Part shown: one piece after another, positions 44,846 through 56,310 of the stretch | Layout of the letters: each line of letters starts with the position of its first letter | Numbering within the stretch: the first letter of the stretch is position 1 | From: Anodontia alba | Lineage: Eukaryota; Mollusca; Bivalvia; Lucinida; Lucinidae | Direction: 5' to 3' | Assembly (NCBI GenBank): GCA_964016985.1 | Contig: OZ024829.1 | Span: forward strand, 66,801,197 to 66,865,196 | DNA length: 64,000 nt | The notes under the pieces: model-generated | Seen by the model: only the letters and a program-made list of their open reading frames with translations | Databases searched by the model: none | Told to the model about the DNA's origin: nothing | Program-made: the position numbers and the translations under genes

Positions 44846-46148
44846 ATTAGATACTATGATACTGTTTACGAAAGGGACGGAATTAACTATTTTTGGTCAA
44901 TTAAAAATTCTAATGATGTTCTCAATAAATTTAAATCTAAAAACTTTCAGGCTTCTAAATTGTCTACATATGATTTTTCTACACTGTATACTACGTTACC
45001 TCATCATCTTATAAAAGATAAACTTATTGATTTAATTAACCGAACGTTTATTCGGGAGAATACCCAATATTTGGCTTGCAATGAAGAATGTGCTTTTTTC
45101 ACTTCTGAAGTATATAATAATCACAATTTATGGTCGCATCAAAAAGTCTGTGATGCCCTTGTTTATCTTTTGGATAATATTTTTATTAGATTTGGAACTA
45201 AACTTTATAGACAAACTATTGGTATTCCGATGGGAACTAATTGTGCTCCTCTTGTTGCAGATTTGTTTCCTTTTTTGTTATGAGAGAGTTCATGAAGTCT
45301 CTCTCACGTGAAAATCAGGCTGACATTATTGAGGCTTTCAATTCAACTTCAAGATACCTTGACGATTTATTAAATATTGACAATATTTACTTTGATCAAA
45401 TGGTGGACCGGATATACCCTACAGAACTCCAATTAAATAGAGCAAATTCTTCCGATACCGAGGCACCTTTTTTGGATTTGAATCTATGTATATCTAATGG
45501 TACAGTTTCCACCAAAATTTATGATAAACGGGACGATTTTGATTTTGATATAGTCAATTTCCCTTTTCTGGATGGCGATGTCCCCCGGCGTACCTCATTA
45601 TGAGGTATACATATCTCAACTTATAAGATTCGCCAGAGCTTCTTCAAATCTTAATGACTTTATCTACCGTAATAAAGCCCTTACTGCCAAACTTCTTAGG
45701 CAGGGCTATCTTTATTTTAAACTTTATAAGGCGTTTTCGAAATTTTATCGCAGACACAGTGCCTTGTTAGAAAAATATAGCGTCAGTCTGAAAACACTTC
45801 TGCAACAAGGTATATCGGAACCTGAATTTTACGGTGACTTAGTGTACAGATTTAGAAAAACTGTAGGTAAATCTAACTTTTCGGAGCAATTCAGAAAACT
45901 TATTAACCGTTATAAAAGAATTGGCTATAGCCTGGATATTATGCGGCAGACTGCATGCCTAGTTGTCAACCCAATCATTGTTGATGGCTATGCTTTACTC
46001 TTTAATTGCACGACGGCAGTTCGGGCCTCAGACTCAATGACGGCCTCTTCGTAAAACTTTAACCAGTGGGTTGGGGTTTGACGATATGTCTTTGGCTTGG
46101 CCCGCCGTGGTTCAACTATTGGTTTTCATTTACTCTGGCATACAGTAG
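44846..46148 (+). pseudogene. Penelope-like reverse transcriptase, frameshifted
   Basis: The RT frame is open from the junction (RYYDTVYERDGINYFWSIKN), then YDFSTLYTTLPHHLI (motif A region), LWSHQKVCDALVYLLDNIF, and LYRQTIGIPMGTNCAPLVAD (motif B). A one-base frameshift follows near 45270. Next come STSRYLDDLLNIDNIYFDQM (catalytic YLDD), DTEAPFLDLNLCISNG and VNFPFLDGDVP, with a second shift near 45575. YISQLIRFARASSNLNDFIY, LLQQGISEPEFYGDLVYRF and GYSLDIMRQTACLVVNP follow. A third shift near 46045 leads into SGLGFDDMSLAWPAVVQLL, ending at TAG 46146-46148. The motif set matches Penelope-like RTs widespread in marine invertebrates (family knowledge). All catalytic motifs survive, but the gene is broken. 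Confidence 0.8.
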
Positions 46149-46642
46149 AATTAGCCATGAGTACTCGTCTTTGTTTATTATAGTGATTAATTTGATTTTT
46201 ATGTTTTCGCTTTGATGCATTGACTGAGTTGGGAGCCTTTATGCGAACCGAATTTTTATGTATTTCTATATTAAGAGTAGCATCGGGACCCAGGGTGAAG
46301 TTAGCTAGCTGTAAAAGTGCTTTAAACCCCCCGGTGGTTTGCTCTGCCGACCGTACTAAGGCGGTGGTCCCGGTGTTAGTCTTACTCTTTGTTGCTTTGT
46401 GGTTTATTCTACGAGGCGATTTGTTGTATGTCTTTCCGTGTGTCATTTTGTTCTTGTGTTTTTCAGTCCATTTAGTATTGCAATTACCTCGCTTGGGGAA
46501 GAGAGAGCTAATCTTAGTGCTTTTCGTACGTTTGTTTGGTTTGTGCTTGTTTAGATTTGTCGGTTTCCTCTTCCTCTTGGGATCTGGGAAGGGCTGCGGT
46601 TTGTGATTGTGGCACTCCCTGGACTTTCCTCTTACCTTTTTT
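44846..46642 (+). mobile_element. 5'-truncated Penelope-like retroelement
   Basis: Plus-strand element joined abruptly to DIRS sequence at about 44845 (GACTGGTACATTGG then ATTAGATACTATGATAC). It carries an RT coding region (44846-46148) and a ~490 bp 3' tail (46154-46642) ending TTACCTTTTTT. The tail exists alone at 6493-6983. The sequence right of 46642 is not DIRS, so the insertion was accompanied or followed by loss or rearrangement of the DIRS 5' side. The element type is judged from RT motifs; no GIY-YIG domain is seen. Confidence 0.7.
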
Positions 46643-48538
46643 GACTCCCTGCGTGTGTGTGTTCATTGCTCTTAACACTTGTCATGCTGAATAAATTGAT
46701 GCCACACCCACTTATACTTGTCAGCCAATCAGATTCCTTGATCCAGATTGTTGATAGTGAATGGCAAACAGTGCAGATCTAGATCAGCTGGCTTCTGAAG
46801 AAGCCAGCTGATCTGGAGAAGCCAACTAATCTGGATCTACATTGTTTGCAAAGCAGGTTATATCTGGGTTCAGAAGGACATGGGTTAAGGGTCATTACTT
46901 TCTAATTTAATATGAATTTAATAGGTGCTACCTATATCCCTGCGTCCAAATTATCATCACATGCTTCATAGGTGGGTTGGCCAGATCTAACTGAACTGGA
47001 TTTCAGACCACACTTGACTTCTAATCCACTGCATGAACTGCGATATAACGTCCAAGTCAACAATATTTCAGTAGTTCAGAGACATTGCCTCCAAATTTGT
47101 TGGAATTTTACCCGACCCGACCACATGAATTCGGGTCCTGCTTAGTTGCTAGCAGCTCTGCCCTGGAGGCTTTAGGCAGCCCATCTATTTCGCGGACCCC
47201 GAGGGGCAGGGGCCATGCTTTCCGAATACCGAAAACTAGTGTATGTCAATGAAAGGTACCGAAAACTAGTGTATGTCGATGAAAGGTACAATGACAATAT
47301 ACTATCATTTGCTTACCTGTGTCGAAGTTTTTTAAGATTATCACGTGAAAAGTGCGTAAAGTCTATGTGTTATCTAAAAATCTACATCAAAGTGTACCTT
47401 ATGCACAAACGAACCATGCTTAGCTTGTAAATAGGCGGAGAATGGATACAAATAAAATTCGAAGTGGAGACAAAATTCAAAATGGCTGCAATCGCAAATT
47501 TTGTGGGCTGACATCATAAGTCTCATGATTCAACCCCTTGCAATTTGAATACTTGGCATTATTGGCTTTTTTGTTGTATTATCGGCACGGCCGCCGTGTC
47601 AATAGTCTCTGCCAAATCACGGAACGCTTATTATTTTTCAGGATAAGCACCAAACCACCCAAGTGTTTGTTGGACCATCACATTTTTGGTCACATAGGTC
47701 ATATACACCTTTTTAATGTTATTGTTTTTATCCGGGCTACTGACCATGTGATTACAATGTTATGCCACGTGACTAAAAATTGTGGATGGCAAAAACATTT
47801 CCGGTTCCATTGATACCAATGGATTCAAGCCAAATTTTACTTGGAAAATAAATTATTTTTGGTTAATATTTAATCGTAAATTTTATCTAGTGTTTTGAAA
47901 TACAGCTTTAAGAAGCAATCTGACTGTTTTTTTTAAGACAAATACAACTGTTTTAATGATATTTTTTCTAATAACGGCAGGCACACGGGCAACCGTAATA
48001 CTGCTTTATGGTGACTATTTTTACGCCTAGTTTAAGCCTTATATAGTCAAAATATATATTAATATTTCTGGTTATGACATTTAAATGATCACTCGATGAG
48101 ATTCTCTTCTGAAAAGAAACTTTTGACTAATTAAACTGTTTTAATTTTCTGAATAAACGTCGGCAATTATACTGTCCGGTAAACATAAACAACAACTTTC
48201 TGCCATCCAATAGTAACAAGGCTAGAACATACTCTGCGTTTAAGACCGAGATGTTTCAAATGATGTTTATTGTTTGACGTTGTGTTTAAAAAGGTCTATA
48301 GTAGTGAGTCTGCACGCCGAACCGCTCTGCGGTTCAGGGAAGCAGTTCTCGTTGGATGCACTCATTAAACATAATGGTTTCATGAAACCAAATGTTACAC
48401 ACTAATAGTGTGCATAAAAAGACACAAGCACAGATAACTTTTCCCAAATTGCCATAATTAGCCAAAATACTATGTTAATTCCTTACCAAACTTCTCCTAA
48501 AACTTGAACAAATGCATATTACAACACACTGATGTGCC
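46643..48538. other. no gene recognised; foldback repeat and short duplication
   Basis: 46757-46855 is a foldback of the GTGTAGACC family (AACAGTGCAGATCTAGATCA, CAGCTGGCTTCTGAAGAAGC, TGGATCTACATTGTTTG). At 47225-47288 a ~33 bp text (TACCGAAAACTAGTGTATGT) is repeated twice in tandem. The rest, including the less AT-rich part near 47100-47215, shows no recognised gene or element. It is the most plausible unique host DNA in the window. Confidence 0.4.
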
Positions 48539-48545
48539 TAAAATA

Positions 48546-51125
48546 GGGGACAGACTAAAACGCTGAATTTTCCGCTGAATTCAGCAGGTTGCTGATCAGC
48601 AGAAATAGACTAAAACGCTGATCTGCTGAACTGCTGAATATTAGTTAAATAATGTAATACTGGGTATATTACTAGTTGCACATATATCACCTTAGTTTAT
48701 TTGTCTACTTAGATATATATTTGTTTTCTTTTTTTATATTTTATGGTCCAGGCGACGTATTGTGCATCAGAATTTGCTGAAATGCTGCCTGAATATTAAT
48801 TTAAGAAACTATTCTTGGTCATATTACTATTCGCGTATAATTAACCTTACTTTGTTTGACTATTTAACAATTTTGTTGATATTTTATGGCCCAGGTTGCA
48901 CTATTTTAATCATATCGAGCATTCTTCAGAATGAAAATAATGGAACGGCTATTTAACTTAATTCTTGTTATTTGAACATAGGGAATTTTAGGACGTTTTA
49001 CAACGCCGTGTCATGCACAAACTTTACGACCCACTCAACAGTATTTCATTATTATCAAAATGCCTGTATTGAAATGAAGGATGCCTGAATAGTACGATTC
49101 AGTCTTTTCCCTCTTTGGTAGTACTGTCTCTACGCATTATAGACAGGTTGTCAATATAGCAGTCATATAGAGCATCCTATGCGTGACGAAACACAAGATA
49201 TGCTGAATCGCCGAATCATCTCATATCTATATGAACAGCATTTATATTTACCCAGGTATATTCACATTATTTTCATGTTATTCGAACATGCTGCTAACAC
49301 TGACTTTCCAGAGACAGCTGATGCGACAGAGAGCAATGAACGCAGTTAAGTCAGTTGACGGAAAAACCTCTCCGAGATCAGCTTACTACAGATAAGATTG
49401 ACCTGTGGTAAGTTGTTGCGAGTCAGATGCTTACAGAAACCTACAGAGTACGGACTGTATAGAGATGCGTTCAATGTGCTATGTTGCTGTTATCCAAAGA
49501 CGAAATGCAGGTTTCATTATGTTATAAGCCTATGCAATGTAGTACGATTATTTCAGACTAAAAAAGGATAATTTTCAGATGAAAAATTTTGATATGTTTC
49601 TTATTTCTCCTCAATACATATACTATGGCTACCCAATAGAAGCGGCTCGTGGAAGAGGTTCTAACTAGTAGTACAAAAGAAACTGTTTCAGAGCAGACAT
49701 AAGAAAAATAATGTATAGCTCTAAAAACCCAGTTTTGTCATAAACTTTGAGGTTGAGGGCGTCGTCATTGCATAGACCTGTTAACTTGATGGCTGTCAGC
49801 TTATAATTGGCAAACTGAAATGGAAAAATTATATTCTTAATTTTGTTTTGGCAATGCATTATATAACATCAGTAGAAATTTAAGAAATATAAAACCTAAC
49901 GTAACAACAACACCGAAATGCAATAACAATTACACATGACAATATCATTTCAATCAAGCATTCATCAATGACAGAACTCCTTAACCTTTACCACTCTCTG
50001 GGCTAATCAGCAGACGACAAACAGGTGACATTTTTCCCGGGAAACAGGATTTGACATTCCATGCAAACTGTCTCAATTGGAAAGACTTTGCATGAATTAT
50101 TAAACCTTTACCACTCTCTGGGCTAATCAGCAGATGACAAACAGGTGATATTTTTCCCGGGAAACAGGATTTGACATTCCATGCAAATTGTCTTAATTGG
50201 AAAGACTTTGCATGAATTATTAAATCCTGTTTTCTTGGAAAAATAAGAAAAAAAAAAGTACTTACAAAATGTCGTCTGCTGAAAATGTTACCCAGAATGC
50301 TAAGCGTTAATGTCTCTTCACACCTAAAAAAATTAAATGTCTTTAATCCGGTGTTTGATCTAATCATGTTGTTTTCACAAGTGATAAACTGATAGTTTGA
50401 TTTCGTAAGAACCTGGCGTATTATATGTGTCAACCTCGACTTTAACACACTACATTTTATTAATGCGATTTATATCTTTCATATTTATCGTTTTTAATGT
50501 ATCTATTAAACTTCCTTTCACTGATTTTTAAACACAAATTACACGAAACATTTTCGAGTACATAGTTTAAGAGAATCTCAATGTCTGTCTGTCTGTCTCA
50601 GTTATATTTCAAGGGTTTAACTAGTTTTGTCTCAGAAAACAGGTTTTAACATTTCATGCCAACTTCCTCTTCTGCTGCATATTAAATCTAAATTTATTTG
50701 TAATATTTTATAGCTAAATAGCCGTTCCGTTATTTTTATTCTGAAGAACGCTCGATATGATTAAAATATTGCAGCTTGGGCCATAAAATAGCAACAAAAT
50801 TGTTAAATAGTCAAACAAAGTAAGGTTAATTAAATGCGAATAGTAATATGACCAAGAATACTCGTAGTTTCTTAAATTAATATTCAGCATTTCAGCAAAT
50901 TCTGATGCACAATACGTCGCCTGGGCCATAAAATATAAAAAAGAAAACAAATATATATCTAAGTAGACAAATAAACTAAGGTGATATATGTGCAGCTAGT
51001 AATATACACAGTATTACATTATTTAACTAATATTCAGCAGTTCAGCAGATCAGCGTTTTAGTCTATTTCTGCTGATCAGCAACCTGCTGAATTCAGCGGA
51101 AAATTCAGCGTTTTAGTCTGTCCCC
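48546..51125. mobile_element. 2.58 kb DNA-transposon-like element with ~413 bp inverted ends
   Basis: The left arm 48546-48958 and right arm 50713-51125 are inverted copies, about 95% identical by eye. They begin GGGGACAGACTAAAACGC and include GCAGGTTGCTGATCAGCAGA, CATATATCACCTTAGTTTAT, GCGACGTATTGTGCATCAGA and TAATTAACCTTACTTTG-like text. TAAAATA flanks both sides (48539-48545 and 51126-51132), a 7 bp target duplication (8 bp if a terminal C is counted). The interior (48959-50712) has no recognisable transposase; open frames are at most 155 codons and one lies over a foldback repeat. Superfamily unassigned. Confidence 0.85.
49981..50320. repeat. foldback repeat with 120 bp tandem duplication
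   Basis: The text ACCTTTACCACTCTCTGGGC, CAGCAGACGACAAACAGGTG, GAAACAGGATTTGACATTCC occurs at 49981-50100 and again at 50101-50220, differing at few positions. The right arm (TCCTGTTTTCTTGGAAAAAT, GTCGTCTGCTGAAAATG, TACCCAGAATGCTAAGCG) completes the foldback at 50221-50310. The 155-codon minus-strand frame here simply repeats itself. Confidence 0.75.
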
Positions 51126-51463
51126 TAAAATAGCTGAATGAGAGTCAGTGTAGATCCTGGTCATGTGCTGCTTTTCTGTGGCATCTGATCTTGGTCTACA
51201 TAGTTTGTGCAGGCCAGTCTGTCCCAAAACTTAGGCTGATTATAGCAGCTAAAAAGTGTCTTGCTAAGAGTCCCAAATGACATACTCAATACCAAAACCA
51301 ATGCAATTTTACACAGTGCAGACAAACACTTAAAAGACAATAACTTTTTAATGTTATATCACTGAAGACAGAAATCATGTATCAATATCTCTTTACAGAA
51401 TCATGCCTTAAATTACCTAAAATAAAATGTATTTGTAATTCAACAAGTTTTGTCTGCAGGAGT

Positions 51464-51950
51464 CTCTACAACTCCTTATATCTGTTAGCTTTAATACTCC
51501 AACTTCTACAACTCCTTATATCTGTTAGCTTTAATACTCCAGTCTCTACAACTCCTTATATCTGTTAGCTTTAATACTCCAATCTCTACAACTCCTTGTA
51601 TCTGTTAGCTTTAATACTCCAGTCTCTACAACTCCCTATATCTGTTAGCTTTAATACTCCAGTCTCTACAACTCCTTATATCTGTTAGCTTTAATACTCC
51701 AGTCTCTACAACTCCTTATATCTGTTAGCTTTAATACTCCAATCTCTACAACTCCTTGTATCTGTTAGCTTTAATACTCCAGTCTCTACAACTCCTTATA
51801 TCTGTTAGCTTTAATACTCCAGTCTCTAATACTCCAGTCTCTACAACTCCTTATATCTGTTAGCTTTAATACTCCAGTCTCTACAACTCCTTATATCTGT
51901 TAGCTTTAATACTCCACTCTACTTGTATCTGTTAGCTTTAATACTCCATG
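51464..51950. repeat. 40 bp minisatellite
   Basis: About 12 units of TCTCTACAACTCCTTATATC then TGTTAGCTTTAATACTCCAG. Variants TTGTA and CCTATA are confined to single units, and the last units are shortened. Confidence 0.95.
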
Positions 51951-51989
51951 CCAGAAGGCATTCATCATCTTCATTGGTTTGAACTTTTA

Positions 51990-52190
51990 CCACACTATGG
52001 GCAAATTCAGCAGAATGATGGCAAATTGATGATATTTTTCTTATTTTCCCCAGGAAATAGGCTTTGAAATTTCATGCAAACTGTTTGCATGAAATGTCAT
52101 GCCTATTTTCTGGGCAAAAAATTAAGAAAAAATACTTCACAGTGTCTACTGGATTTTTTACCCAGCATGTTTAACATTCAACAAAATTGG
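51990..52190. repeat. foldback MITE, CAGCAGACGACAA family
   Basis: GATGATATTTTTCTTATTTT and GGCTTTGAAATTTCATGCAA are mirrored by TTGCATGAAATGTCATGCCT and TTAAGAAAAAATACTTC. ACTATGGGC and ACCCAGCAT mark the outer ends. Confidence 0.6.
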
Positions 52191-52319
52191 ACATTTTCAG
52201 TCTGCTGGGTCTCTAATATCTAAGGATATTAAATGACAGCTCCTTTTTTCACTGCTACTGTATTCATAAGTCTAAACTTTTTTATTCAGCAAATCTTTAA
52301 CTAGTGAATAAACACATTA

Positions 52320-53181
52320 CAAGCATTAGTGGTATTCACACTAAAAGTCCAGCCCTGTTTTCTGGAAAAATTAAGAGGAACATCATTTTTTGTTATGTAA
52401 CATTTTCACCCCTTGATTTTCTGGAATGAATCATTCCGTCTTTGAATTTGGATAGGCTACAAACAGGGGTGTCAGTCAAATGTCATTAACAGAACAGAAA
52501 CCAGTGTAGAACCTGATGAGAATATTAAGTACTTGGACAGACAGGCTTGAGCAAAAAGTGTAGACCTAGATCAGACACCTTGCATATGTGGCACCTGATC
52601 AGGGTCTACACTGTTTGCCACTCCTCTCATAGTTTTTAGACACATCAAATGGTAGTAAAATGGACTTGTTCAAATGTTTGGAAAGTTTGGTAAAGAGTTA
52701 AGGAGTCATAACATTTCAGGAAACCAATATTTTTCATCCAGCATCTGCTCAGCTTTTGTCATCCCTAAATGTCTCAGACTATGTGCTACCTTGATGATCT
52801 TATGCTGAAGCCTTTCTTGAATAATTAGTTTCTGCCTGAAAATTAATCTATCCATTGCAAATAGTTCATAAAATTTGCCAAGAACTGTCTTGGCTGTCCC
52901 CCACCACTAGACAGGGCTTAATCTGATTTCTATCTCCAGTAAGACAGGGTACCCATGTCTTTTCTGTGTTACTCCCAGTCTTTTTCACAATCAACTGAAC
53001 CAAAATATGCCCCTAACCTGCTCCCCTCATGACAAAAAAAATACAAACACACAAAAACAAAAAAAAAAACAACAAAAAAACTAGATGATTCCTAAAGGGA
53101 ATGAATGCCCCTGCTACTGCCAGTTTGGCTTTTCATGGCAAAATTTCTAAGTAAAGCAAGGGTATGTAACTCAAGCAATAA
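52320..53181. repeat. GTGTAGACC-family foldback; remainder unassigned
   Basis: At 52530-52715: ACTTGGACAGACAGGCTTGA, AAAAAGTGTAGACCTAGATC, then GATCAGGGTCTACACTGT and TGGACTTGTTCAAATG. The rest is low-complexity or unassigned (A-rich at 53030-53085). Confidence 0.5.
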
Positions 53182-54588
53182 CAAGAGCTGTCGTAGGACA
53201 GCGTAGCTCGCCTGCTGGGTACATTTTATATTGTAACATTTTTATCATTAAGCCATATAATATAGGTCACACTGACCTAGATGTATTTGTATGTAAATCA
53301 TTTTGTCACATAGATATAATAATCCAGGTATGACAATTCTCCATGAAATAGTAATAAAAATAAAAGGCAAAATAACTGAAGCATGAAATATAGGTCACAA
53401 TGACCTAGATATAGTAAGTGGTCATTCATTGGGTCACATGGAAGTAATATCCCAGGTGTGACATTTATCCAACAAATAGTATTCAAGATATAAGGCAAAA
53501 TCACTGAACCATGAAATATAGGTCACAATGACCTAGATATAGTAAGTGGTCATTCATTGGGTCACATGGAAGTAATATCCCAGGTGTGACATTTATCCAA
53601 CAAATAGTATTCAAGATATAAGGCAAAATCACTGAACCATGAAATATAGGTCACAATGACCTAGATATAGTAAGTGGTCATTCATTGGGTCACATGGAAG
53701 TAATATCCCAGGTGTGACATTTATCCAACAAATAGTATTCAAGATATAAGGCAAAATCACTGAACCATGAAATATAGGTCACACCAACAGAGATATATTT
53801 TGACGTCAATAATCGGGTCACAAGGAACTAATATCCCAGGTGTGACATTTATCCAACAAATAGTATTCAAGATATAAGGCAAAATCACTGAACCATGAAA
53901 TATAGGTCACAATGACCTAGATATAGTAAGTGGTCATTCATTGGGTCACATGGAACTAATATCCCAGGTGTGACATTTATCCAACAAATAGTATTCAAGA
54001 TATAAGGCAAAATCACTGGACCGTGAAATCTAGGTGACCTGGACCGTAAAATGTAGGTCACCATGACCTTCACTCTCTTACACTTAAACCGATGTCACAT
54101 AGTTAGCTGATGTATAACCAGTTGTGTCTATAACCTGTAGGCATATAAGATTTTACAAATGTGTCCTAGATTTTGACCCCTAGCCCCACTCCAAGGCCCA
54201 CCCTGAGGTATGAACCCAGGGGTATGTTCTTTTGGAATCTCAGAAGACTCCTCCAGGTACCCAAATTCTAAATATGAATGCTCTATGAGGAGTGAAAGTC
54301 AAGATATAAGAATTTGAAAAACTTTAACACAGTATTACAAAGGTGTCCTAGATTCTGACCCCTAGCCCCACCCAGGGGCACGAACCCAGGGGTTTATTCT
54401 CTTGGAATCTCAGAAGACCCTCCAAGGTACCTAAGTTCCAAATTTGATGCCTCTGTGAGGAGTGACTGTTGAGATATAAGCATTTGAAAAACTTTAACGC
54501 AGTGTGACGGGAACGGGAACGCAAACGCAAACACGGACGACCAGGGTGACTACAATAGCTCTCCTTGTACTTCGTACAGGCGAGCTAA
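53182..54588 (+). mobile_element. E8: Helitron-like element with 128 bp central repeat
   Basis: 5' end CAAGAGCTGTCGTAGGACAG: hairpin GCTGTC/GACAGC, box TAGCTCGCCTG. 3' end hairpin TGTACTTCGTACA, box CAGGCGAGCTA and final A. The two boxes are exact complements over 11 bases. The centre has six units of exactly or nearly 128 bp (starts 53383, 53511, 53639, 53767, 53895) with ATGAAATATAGGTCACAATG and AATATCCCAGGTGTGACATT. Right of it are two ~190 bp units (CCTAGATTTTGACCCCTAGC). GACGGGAACGGGAACGCAAA precedes the 3' end. No coding capacity. Confidence 0.82.
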
Positions 54589-54699
54589 AAAAAATGTGTG
54601 ATTTTTGTGCAGTATCTACATTTTGTTTCAAAATAGGCACATTTTCATAGGTTGCAGTAATGAAGGTGAGGGTGAAACCGTAAGTGTACCAAATCAATA

Positions 54700-54895
54700 A
54701 AGTGGACTTTATTTTTTTACCCTTTCATCACTGAGTTTCTGAAATGGACTTCTTTGAATTTGGACAAGTCCACTTATGCAAATCAGGGTTTCAGTTTAAA
54801 ATCAGAAACAGAATGACAAACAGGGTAGATCCTGGATCTACACTGTTCACATAGGTATCTGTTCCTGATTGAAAGGGTTAACCTTATGCAAAATA
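54700..54895. repeat. possible piggyBac-like MITE, degenerate
   Basis: It begins ACCCTTTCATCACTGAG and ends TGATTGAAAGGGTTAA, giving inverted CCCTTTCA/TGAAAGGG ends with TTAA only on the right. The inside has GGGTAGATCCTGGATCTACA, the core seen in the dispersed GTGTAGACC repeats. Confidence 0.45.
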
Positions 54896-55836
54896 ACAAA
54901 TGCGTTGTTGATATTTTTTTTATATTTTCCCTCATAAATCCTTTCTTTTACAAATGACAGTTACCAGCTTCTTATGATGAATGTGACCTTGTATAGTATG
55001 GGCCAATACCACAGTTGGCTAGTTCTCTTACATTTATGGCGAGATAAGCTGAAACAGTTTAAACAATACTTTCCTCCTAGGTGAATGAGTTTCAAGCCAT
55101 CAGTCTCTCTGAAACAAAGTATGTAGATGCTATTATAGCCAACTGTTACTCAAAAAAGACTTTGATGATTTGTTGCTCCAAGACATTTTTGCCATTAAAC
55201 ATAAACCTACTAAATGAAAATTGCTATAAATCAAAGTTAATGTTAAGTGTAGAAAGTCTACCAAAATGTGCCTTATCTTTACACACAGCCCTGGCATATC
55301 CTTAAAAACTTCAATAAAACCTCAATCAATCAAGCTGGGAAAAAAGCAAAGCCAGAGATAATTGCTCTATCTTTGTAAAAGCAATACTGTATGTCCAAAC
55401 TGTTAATGGCCAATAATTCCATCTAGTTTCTAAGCTCAAGGAAATTTGGCCTTATTTGGCAGGTTTGTTTCAACACACGGCAATCTTCAAGGCTCCAGAC
55501 AAACATTTTTCACTAAGACAATTCTACATGTTTTCATGCCCAAACCATAATGACACAAAAAATATAACCCTGAACCAGAGCCAAAGGAATTGCACATATT
55601 ACGTCAGTATGTCACAAAAAAAAAAAAAAAAAAAAAAAGATTAAAAGGATGTTGTATACGCTATATTTAGCCTGTCTCGGCAAAATTACATCTGGTCAGT
55701 TCAATCAAAATTGGCAGTCTGGTGGAATTCAGTTTCATTTCAAAGCCCAGGCTTTTGGCAAGGAATAGATTATAGTCTGGCCTTGAAAGTATTCTTCCCA
55801 TGCCAACAGGATCAAAGCTGACATTCTTAACTGATT
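54896..55836. other. no confident gene; weak retroposon-like stretch
   Basis: A 74-codon plus frame (55081-55305) follows a pyrimidine tract and AG (TTTCCTCCTAG) and precedes AATAAA at 55313 and CCTCAATCAATCAA, a text like the SINE tails here. I cannot call an exon; it may be the 3' end of a retroposon. A poly-A run is at 55615-55638. Confidence 0.25.
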
Positions 55837-56110
55837 GATAAATACAAAGTTAGCTTGAAAACATTTCTGCAACTAGGAATATTGGAAGCAGAGTTTTATA
55901 GTGATCTAATGCATAAACTTGGGAAAAACTGCTGGAATCCAATCTTTTTAGAACAAACCTGACATTCTAACTGATTGATAAACACAAAGATAGTTTGAAA
56001 CCATTTCTGCAACTAGGAATATTGGAACCAGAGTTTTATAGTGATCTAATTTATAAACGGGAAAAACTGTTGGAATCCAATCTTTTTAGAACAGCTCAAA
56101 ACAATCATAA
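55837..56110 (+). pseudogene. tandem-duplicated Penelope-like RT fragment
   Basis: GATAAATACAAAGTTAGCTT encodes DKYKVSLKTFLQLGILEAEF then YSDLMHKLGK, matching the intact-copy text KYSVSLKTLLQQGISEPEFY / GDLVYRF. About 140 bp later the same piece recurs (DKHKDSLKPFLQLGILEPEF). Both are decayed and differ from each other. The flanking sequence GACATTCTTAACTGATTGAT is repeated too, so the fragment was duplicated after insertion. Confidence 0.65.
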
Positions 56111-56119
56111 GCCATTACA

Positions 56120-56310
56120 ATAAATGCTGATGCAGAACAGCATAGGTTGCCAATATCCCATGTGTGATGTTCATTCCATCAAATCAGAATACAAGGTAAA
56201 ATCACTTGACCATGAAATATAGGTGCACTGACGTACATATCATACAAGTTCAATTTTGGTGTCACACAAAACCAATATCCCAAGTATGGCATTCATCTAC
56301 TCTCCTTTCG
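56120..56310. repeat. decayed E8-type central repeat
   Basis: CAATATCCCATGTGTGATGT, AAAATCACTTGACCATGAAA and ATATAGGTGCACTGACGT resemble the E8 128 bp unit at low identity. No ends are seen. Two near copies of GACAGCTTTTGGAGTC follow at 56311-56347. Confidence 0.5.

Noticed and set aside
50581..50600. CTGT tetranucleotide run as a functional site
   Set aside because: Short simple repeat (TGTCTGTCTGTCTGTCTC) with no other evidence.
55081..55305. Possible terminal exon (AG acceptor, open frame, AATAAA)
   Set aside because: No recognisable protein, no supporting upstream exon, and the tail text resembles retroposon ends.
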